Of a stretch of DNA of 64,000 nt, positions 58,774 to 64,000 are shown in pieces. Origin of the DNA: Corallococcus macrosporus (lineage in GTDB: Bacteria > Myxococcota > Myxococcia > Myxococcales > Myxococcaceae); the NCBI RefSeq assembly GCF_017302985.1, contig NZ_JAFIMU010000007.1, positions 1,116,001-1,180,000 on the forward strand. Reading direction: 5' to 3'. A model generated the notes under the pieces. That model was given only the letters and a program-made list of their open reading frames with translations. It ran no database searches and was not told the DNA's origin. Both the position numbers and the translations under genes were made by a program. Within the stretch, counting starts at the first letter, position 1; every line of letters begins with the position of its first letter.

Positions 58774-59916
58774 TCAGCCGCCCGTGCAGAAGCGGGACAC
58801 GGCCTGCGTGAGGGCGGCCTCGCAGCGCACCAGGTCCTGCATGGGGACGAACTCGCCCGTCTGGTGCGCGACGCGGATGTCGCCGGGGCCGAACACCACG
58901 GCCTCCGCGCCCAGCTCCGTGAGCTGGGGGGCCTCCGTGCCGAAGGACACCGTCTCGGACGCGTTGCCGCTGACCTCTTCCAGGAAGCGCACCACGTCCG
59001 CGTCGCCGCGCGTGTGGACGCCGCGGTCCATGCGCAGCACCTTGATGCGCGCCTCGTAGGCGGGCTCGTCGCGGGTGAGCTCCTGGCGGATGTGCTCCAT
59101 CATCTCGGGGACGCGCTCGGCGGCCTGGCCGGGGATGGGGCGCCACTCCACGGTGAAGCGGCAGGAGCCGGGCAGGACATTCTTCGCCTTGCCGCCCTGG
59201 ATGAGGCCCACGTTCACCGTGGTGAAGGGGGGCTGGAAGCCCTCGTCGCGGTCCTCGCGCAGGACGGTGTTCGCCAGCGTCTCCAGCCGTTGCAGGAAGC
59301 GGCCGGCGCGGAAGATGGCGGACGCGCCCAGCTCCGGGTACGCGCTGTGCCCTTCCTTGCCCAGCACCTCCACCTCCGCCAGGCAGTAGCCCTTGTTGGC
59401 GCGCACGGGGATGAGGCGCGTGGGCTCGCCGACGATGGCGTGCTTCGCGCGGCCCAGGCCCGCGGCCACCAGCTTCTTCGCGCCCACGAGCCCCACCTCT
59501 TCGTCCGCGGTGAGGATGACGAGCAGGGGCGCGTCCAGCTTCGGCAGGTCCTTGCGCGTGGCGGTGTGCAGCGCGCAGGCGATGAAGCCCTTGGTGTCAC
59601 AGGCGCCGCGGCCGTACAGCTTGCCGTCGCGTTCGGTGAGGCGCAGCGCGTCCGTCCAGGCGGCGTCATAGGGCACGCAGTCGGAGTGGCCCACCAGGGC
59701 CAGCGCGGCGCGGTCCGCGTCGCCCTTGCGGGCGATGAGGTTCACCTTCGCCACGCCCGCGTCGTCGGTGTAGTGCTGGCGCTCGGCGGTGAAGCCGGCG
59801 GCCTCCAGCCGCGCCTGGGCGTAGTCGATGAGGGGCGCGTTGGGGCGCGAGGACGTGGTGTCCAGTGCCACCAGTTCCGCCAGGGTGGCCTGCAGCGCGG
59901 GCAGCGTGTCGCTCAT
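58774..59916 (-). CDS. argE: Acetylornithine deacetylase
   Basis: The 380-residue M20-family metallopeptidase-like enzyme removes acetate from N-acetylornithine in arginine synthesis. Metal-binding motifs are GHSDCVP (His77, Asp79), GRGACDTKG (Asp107), the catalytic and metal glutamates in TADEEVG (Glu139, Glu140), and a distal His in VAHQTGEFVP. ACDTKGFIACALH and ELGASAIFRAGRFLQRLETL are ArgE-like. Succinyl-diaminopimelate desuccinylase is the main alternative, but the motif spacing is nearer ArgE. It converges with the DUF2652 gene with 12 bases between stops. Confidence 0.9.
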   Translation of the reverse strand: MSDTLPALQATLAELVALDTTSSRPNAPLIDYAQARLEAAGFTAERQHYTDDAGVAKVNLIARKGDADRAALALVGHSDCVPYDAAWTDALRLTERDGKLYGRGACDTKGFIACALHTATRKDLPKLDAPLLVILTADEEVGLVGAKKLVAAGLGRAKHAIVGEPTRLIPVRANKGYCLAEVEVLGKEGHSAYPELGASAIFRAGRFLQRLETLANTVLREDRDEGFQPPFTTVNVGLIQGGKAKNVLPGSCRFTVEWRPIPGQAAERVPEMMEHIRQELTRDEPAYEARIKVLRMDRGVHTRGDADVVRFLEEVSGNASETVSFGTEAPQLTELGAEAVVFGPGDIRVAHQTGEFVPMQDLVRCEAALTQAVSRFCTGG

Positions 59917-59988
59917 GGGACGGCCTCCAGTCAGGCCACCTCCATGCCACCGCCCGCGCCGCGACGCCAGTGTGCCCGTGCCCGTCGG

Positions 59989-61404
59989 TTACAGGCCGGA
60001 CGTGGAGCCCGGCGCGGGAGGCGCATCCGGGTTGCCCAGGCCCTTGAGGACGGCGGGCTCGGATGCGCTCACGTGGCCCACGTAGAAGACGCCGTGGTAG
60101 CCCTCGTTGTTGGGCGAGTCCCAGGCGTGCATGAAGAAGCGGTCGCCGTTGTCCCTGCCCTTCGCTTCCTTCACGCCGCAGTCCAGCTTGTTGCCCTGCT
60201 TGTTGGCCGCGCAGATCCACGCCGTGCCGCTGTCGTAGGCCATGTCCAACGCGGTGACGTCATCGAGCTGGCCCTTCAAGAGATACCCCATGGGCTTGTA
60301 CTGCTTGTCCCACGGCAGGCCCTTGGCCGTGCGCGAGTGGACGTTGCCGCTCACCACCAGGTGGAAGCGCTGAGGCTTCACCTGCGACAACACCGTTTTC
60401 GTCAGCGCGTCCTCGCGCTGCTGGCCGGAGAGCTTCGGGTGGTCGTAGACGAAGACCGCCACGTCCAGCCCCTGCGCGCGCAACTGCCGCAACTGCTCCA
60501 GCATGTTGGCCACGGCCTCACTGCCACGGCCATCCGGGTACGGGCTGCGCCAGAACGGAGCTTCCATCAGCTTGAGCCAGTCCACCTCGCCACCCTGGCT
60601 CTGGAGGAACGTCGTGATGCGCTCCTCGTTCTCCACCGGCAGCTCCAGGCCCACCGTCACCGGCATGCCTGACGTGACGAGCTGGCACACGGACTGCGCG
60701 ATGAAGCGCGGGACCTCCTGCGTGCCGTGGAGCTCGCCCAGCAGCATCACGCCACCCGCCTTCGCCTGCTTCTTCAGGCCGAGGATGGACTGGCCGCACT
60801 CGGTGAACGTGGAGGTGGCCTTCGCCACGGGCTGCCCTGTTTTCTCCGGCTGCTTCTTCGCGAGCTTGGGCATGATGCCCCGGAACACCCGCCACTCCAT
60901 GGTCAGGTCGCGCGTGCCCTGGCCCGACTCCATGTAGAAGGCGTTCTCCCCCACCGGGAAGGCCAGCCGGTCCGCATCGTCCTCGGCGCTCGGGCCCCCG
61001 CCACCACCAACATCAGAGTCAAGTGTCCGGCCAACGGCAGAGCTCCAGTCCAGCTCCTTGCCAGGCCGGGACAGCGTCTTGTTCACGGACTTGGTGATGC
61101 GGATGATCCACAGCTTGCTCTTCGTGGGGGACTCGCGCTTCCCCATGACCATGTAGCGGTGCCAGTAGCCGGCGATCTTCGAGCCGCCGAACTCCTGCTT
61201 CCACTCGGTCTCCAGCACCATGCTGCCCCGGTCTTCACGGTAGGGCAGATGCGCTTCCGTGAAGTACTGCCGGACCGACGGCCACATCTCCTCCAATGGC
61301 ACGTCGTAGATGGCTTCGTGGTCCGGCGTCTCCAGGTCCTGGCGTCCGGCGCAACCCACCGCCAGGAGCAACGCCAGCCATCCCATTCTCAGCATCGAGC
61401 GCAT
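59989..61404 (-). CDS. Lipoprotein with ChaN/EreA-like domain (paralogue A)
   Basis: The 471-residue protein starts at ATG 61404, eight bases after GGAGG, and has a signal sequence ending LLLAVGC (lipobox). Residues 20-170 form a domain starting GRQDLETPDHEAIYDVPLEE, predicted periplasmic and resembling no family I know. Residues ~225-450 match the ChaN/erythromycin-esterase-like fold: GGVMLLGELHGTQEVPRFIA with its GELHGT motif, VTVGLELPVENEERI, and FHLVVSGNVHSRTAKG. Members of that superfamily bind haem or hydrolyse lactones; here the function is unknown. It is followed upstream by a close paralogue. Confidence 0.83.
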   Translation of the reverse strand: MRSMLRMGWLALLLAVGCAGRQDLETPDHEAIYDVPLEEMWPSVRQYFTEAHLPYREDRGSMVLETEWKQEFGGSKIAGYWHRYMVMGKRESPTKSKLWIIRITKSVNKTLSRPGKELDWSSAVGRTLDSDVGGGGGPSAEDDADRLAFPVGENAFYMESGQGTRDLTMEWRVFRGIMPKLAKKQPEKTGQPVAKATSTFTECGQSILGLKKQAKAGGVMLLGELHGTQEVPRFIAQSVCQLVTSGMPVTVGLELPVENEERITTFLQSQGGEVDWLKLMEAPFWRSPYPDGRGSEAVANMLEQLRQLRAQGLDVAVFVYDHPKLSGQQREDALTKTVLSQVKPQRFHLVVSGNVHSRTAKGLPWDKQYKPMGYLLKGQLDDVTALDMAYDSGTAWICAANKQGNKLDCGVKEAKGRDNGDRFFMHAWDSPNNEGYHGVFYVGHVSASEPAVLKGLGNPDAPPAPGSTSGL

Positions 61405-61480
61405 TCGCAGTGCCTCCATCACGTTCCGCGATGTGATGAAGAACGCCGCGGGCGCCGGGGGCATATCGCCACCGCGCCAG

Positions 61481-62935
61481 CTACAAGCCCGGTGCGGACT
61501 CTGGCACGGGCGCCGCGTTCGGATTCCCCAGGCCCTTGTGGATGGCGGGCTCGGATGCGCTCACGTGGCCCACGTAGAAGACCCCGTGGTAGCCCTCCTT
61601 GTTCGTCGAGCCCCAGGTGTGCACGAAGAAGCGGTCGCCGTTGTCCTTGCCCTTCGCGCTCTTCACACCGCAGTCCAGCTTGCGTCCCTGTTGATCCGCC
61701 GCGCAGATCCACGCCGTGCCGCTGTCGTAGGCCATGTCCAACGCGGTGACGTCGTCGAGCTGGTCCTTCAAGAGGTAGCCCATGGGACGGTACTGCTTGT
61801 CCCAGGGCAGGCCCTTCGCCGTGCGGGAGTGGATGTTGCCGCTCACCACCAGGTGGAAGCGCTGCGGGGTCGCCTTCACCTGCGACAACACCGTCTTCGT
61901 CAGCGCGTCCTCGCGCTGCTGGCCGGAGAGCTTCGGGTGGTCATAGACGAAGACCGCCACGTCCAGGCCCTGCGCGCGCAACTGCCGCAGCTGCTCCAGC
62001 ATGTTGGCCACGGCTTCACTGCCACGGCCGTCCGGATACGGGCTGCGCCAGAAGGGGGCCTCCATCAGCTTGAGCCAGTCCACCTCGCCGCCCTGGCTCT
62101 GGAGGAAATGGGTGATGCGATCCTCGTTCTCCACCGGCAGCTCCAGGCCCACCGTCACCGGCATGCCTGACGTGACGAGCTGACACACGGACTGCGCGAT
62201 GAAGCGCGGCACTTCCTGCGTGCCGTGCAGTTCTCCGAGCAGCACCACCCCACCCGCCTTCGCCTGCTTCTTCAGGCCGAGGATGGACTGGCCGCACTCG
62301 GTGAACGCCGGTGCGTCCTTCGCGCCCGGGGCCTTGGCCACCTGCTGCTCCGCGCTCACCGGCTGCTTCTTCGCGAGCTTGGGCATGATGCCGCGGAACA
62401 CGCGCCACTCCATCGTCAGGTCGCGCGTGCCCTGCCCGGAGTCCACGTAGAAGGCGTTCTCGCCCACCGGGAAGGCCAGCCGGTCTCCCTCGTCCTCCAC
62501 GGAGATGGAGTACTCACCGTTCCCGAGCGCGAACTGATCCCGCTGCGTGGGGTCGCCTCCCAGTCCCCGCTTCGTGCCCCAGTCCAGTTGCCTGCCGGGC
62601 GCCGCCAGCGCCTTGTTCACGGACTTGGTGATGCGGATGATCCACAGCTTGCTCTTGGTCGGCGTCTCGCGCTTGCCGATGACCATGTAGCGGTGCCAGT
62701 AGCCGGCGATCTTCGAGCCGCCGAACTCCTGCTTCCACTCGGTCTCCAGGACAAGGCTGCCCCGGTCCTCACGGTAGGGCAGGTTCGCATCCGTGAAGTA
62801 CTCACGGACCGACGGCCACATCTCCTCCAGGGGCATGTCGTAGATGGCTTCGTAGTCCGGCGTCTCCAGCTCCTGCCGACCGGCGCAGCCCCCCACCAAC
62901 AGCACCACCAGCGACAGCCAGACTCCAGCACGCAT
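61481..62935 (-). CDS. Lipoprotein with ChaN/EreA-like domain (paralogue B)
   Basis: The 484-residue paralogue has signal sequence MRAGVWLSLVVLLVGGC with a strong GGGAGG upstream of the ATG. It shares GRQELETPDYEAIYDMPLEE, the GELHGTQEVPRF core and the SGNIHSRTAKG end with its neighbour. It differs in the linker (GTKRGLGGDPTQRDQFALGN) and by a short insert before TECGQSILGLKKQ. One Cys pair region (TECGQ, VCQL) is kept in both. It lies 76 bases upstream of paralogue A on the same strand, which suggests one transcript. Confidence 0.83.
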   Translation of the reverse strand: MRAGVWLSLVVLLVGGCAGRQELETPDYEAIYDMPLEEMWPSVREYFTDANLPYREDRGSLVLETEWKQEFGGSKIAGYWHRYMVIGKRETPTKSKLWIIRITKSVNKALAAPGRQLDWGTKRGLGGDPTQRDQFALGNGEYSISVEDEGDRLAFPVGENAFYVDSGQGTRDLTMEWRVFRGIMPKLAKKQPVSAEQQVAKAPGAKDAPAFTECGQSILGLKKQAKAGGVVLLGELHGTQEVPRFIAQSVCQLVTSGMPVTVGLELPVENEDRITHFLQSQGGEVDWLKLMEAPFWRSPYPDGRGSEAVANMLEQLRQLRAQGLDVAVFVYDHPKLSGQQREDALTKTVLSQVKATPQRFHLVVSGNIHSRTAKGLPWDKQYRPMGYLLKDQLDDVTALDMAYDSGTAWICAADQQGRKLDCGVKSAKGKDNGDRFFVHTWGSTNKEGYHGVFYVGHVSASEPAIHKGLGNPNAAPVPESAPGL

Positions 62936-63013
62936 CCGCGTCCTCCCGCGGGGAACCCCGCGCCATGGGCCATCAATGCCCTGGCGGGCCCGCCATATCG
63001 AACCCCGTCCCGC

Positions 63014-64000
63014 TTACGGGTAGAGGCGCTGGGCGAGCTGCTGGAAGGTCCGGCCGCTCTCCTCCATCAGCGGGTGCCGGCCGTCGCGGACCAGGAGCCG
63101 GCCCGCCACCGCCACCTCGCGCACCGCGCCTCCCGCCGCCCCGAAGACGATGCCCGGCAGGAGTGAGGCGGTCCCCGCGCCCACCAGCGACGGGTGCCGC
63201 ACGTCCACCGTGAAGAAGTCCGCTTGCGCCCCCGGAGACAGCGTCCCCGTGCCCATCCGCAGGCTCCGCGCGCCCTGCACCGTGGCCATGTCGAAGAGCC
63301 GCGCCGCCAGGCCGTCCAGCGTCCCCGTCCCCGGGTCCAGCACCGCCCGGCGCAGCCGCACCAGCCGCAGGTGCTGCTCCAGCTGACGGGCTTCGTCCAG
63401 CAGGTCCACCACCGTCTGGCTGTCCGAGCCGAAGCTCACGCGCGCCCCGGCCTTCACCAGCGCGTCCGCCGGCACGATGCCGTCCCCCAGGTTGCGCTCC
63501 GTGGACGGGCACGCGCACACCGTGGCCTCCGCGCGGCCCAGCAGCGTCACCTCCGCGTCCGTCAGGTGCACGCCGTGCACCGCCGTGAAGCGCGGCCCCA
63601 GGAGGCCCACGTCCGCCACCAGCTCCACCGGACGGCGGCCGTGCTCCGCGAGGCACGCTTCGATCTCCTTGGGCTGCTCCGCCACGTGCATGTGGATGGG
63701 CATGCTCGCGGGCGCCGTGCGGGCCACCTGCGTCAGCCAGTCCTTCGACACCGCGCGCACGCTGTGCGGCGCGAGCCCCACGCCCACCCGCGCGTCTCCG
63801 CGCACCGCGTGCGACAGCGCCTCCGTGGTGGACAGGAACGCGTCCACGTCCGCGTCGATGAAGCGGCGCTGGCGCGGGTTCGCGGGCACGTTGAAGCCCG
63901 CGCGCGCGTAGCCCACCCGCAGCAGGCAGATGCGCAGCCCTACGTCCGTGGCCGCGCGGATGACCGCGTGCGCCAGCGCGTTGCGGTCCGCGTAGGGCGT
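63014..64000 (-). CDS. hutF: Formimidoylglutamate deiminase, C-terminal part
   Basis: The frame is open from the window end to 63014, so the start is outside. The visible 328 residues match HutF, which converts N-formimino-glutamate to N-formyl-glutamate and ammonia in histidine breakdown. Family marks are PYADRNALAHAVIRAATDVG, CLLRVGYARAGF, HSVRAVSKDWL, HMHVAEQPKEI with metal-binding His, the VCACPSTERNLGDGIVPA segment and the FGSDSQTVVDLLDEARQLE motif with the metal Asp. AGARVSFGSDSQ also separates it from guanine deaminases. The GTG-initiated fragment at 63916 is not a true start. Confidence 0.93.
   Translation of the reverse strand, partial: TPYADRNALAHAVIRAATDVGLRICLLRVGYARAGFNVPANPRQRRFIDADVDAFLSTTEALSHAVRGDARVGVGLAPHSVRAVSKDWLTQVARTAPASMPIHMHVAEQPKEIEACLAEHGRRPVELVADVGLLGPRFTAVHGVHLTDAEVTLLGRAEATVCACPSTERNLGDGIVPADALVKAGARVSFGSDSQTVVDLLDEARQLEQHLRLVRLRRAVLDPGTGTLDGLAARLFDMATVQGARSLRMGTGTLSPGAQADFFTVDVRHPSLVGAGTASLLPGIVFGAAGGAVREVAVAGRLLVRDGRHPLMEESGRTFQQLAQRLYP

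Larger units (their letters stand above)
59989..62935 (-). repeat. Tandem gene duplication of two ChaN-like lipoprotein genes
   Basis: The two adjacent genes share order and most sequence, including long nearly identical DNA stretches in the 3' two-thirds (for example around 60540-60700 and 62040-62200). Differences concentrate in the segment after the first domain and in the linker. This is a direct duplication with unit length about 1.5 kb. Confidence 0.9.

Overview
The window is high-GC DNA with strong third-position GC bias, tightly packed genes, many ATGA/GTGA stop-start overlaps and frequent GTG starts. Gene content points to a myxobacterium of the Myxococcaceae (Myxococcus/Corallococcus type): a sigma-54 gene next to lpt genes, a large Wzx/Wzy polysaccharide locus with a BY-kinase, a minor-pilin/PilY1 cluster with a noncanonical cytochrome c, and many lipoproteins. 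54 protein genes are supported; the first and last run off the window. I see no rRNA, tRNA, CRISPR array or insertion sequence. No gene-free stretch exceeds 300 bases; the longest (11741-11992, 28477-28716, 7473-7698, 42075-42296, 46084-46281) are described as features.

Layout. 1-3615: start of a secreted protein, divergent from a peptide-type ABC importer (binding protein and two permeases, no ATPase). 3665-6117: dtd, a lipoprotein hydrolase and an unknown protein. 6143-14898, minus strand: an envelope and global-regulation block that reads lpxL-like acyltransferase, lptC, lptA, lptB, rpoN, then three inserted genes (GNAT, lipoprotein, SDR), then hpf and ptsN. 14917-16904: astB and a YbaK-type protein.

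16909-45330 is a Wzx/Wzy-type polysaccharide locus in four transcription blocks. It holds a sugar kinase-like ROK protein, UDP-glucose dehydrogenase, an initiating phosphoglycosyl transferase with a C-terminal extension, eight GT4 glycosyltransferases, a GT2-methyltransferase fusion, a Wzx flippase, two Wzy/WaaL-like proteins (one with TPRs), a Wzc-type tyrosine kinase, an O-acyltransferase and two uncharacterised nucleotidyltransferases, one with a broken DxD motif. No Wza exporter is present. From memory, a polysaccharide locus near rpoN resembles the biosurfactant polysaccharide (BPS) locus of M. xanthus; this needs checking.

45374-54255 is a type IVa pilus tip/priming cluster: a class I cytochrome c, a small Gly-rich secreted protein, then pilX, a TfcP-like cytochrome c with Cys where the distal Met is expected, pilY1, pilV, pilW and fimU. 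A near-consensus sigma-54 promoter with candidate upstream activator sites lies before pilX. A second sigma-54-like site overlapping a 10-bp inverted repeat lies before rpoN itself.

54425-64000: mfd, a DUF2652 protein, argE, two tandem paralogous lipoproteins with a ChaN/EreA-like domain, and the 3' part of hutF.
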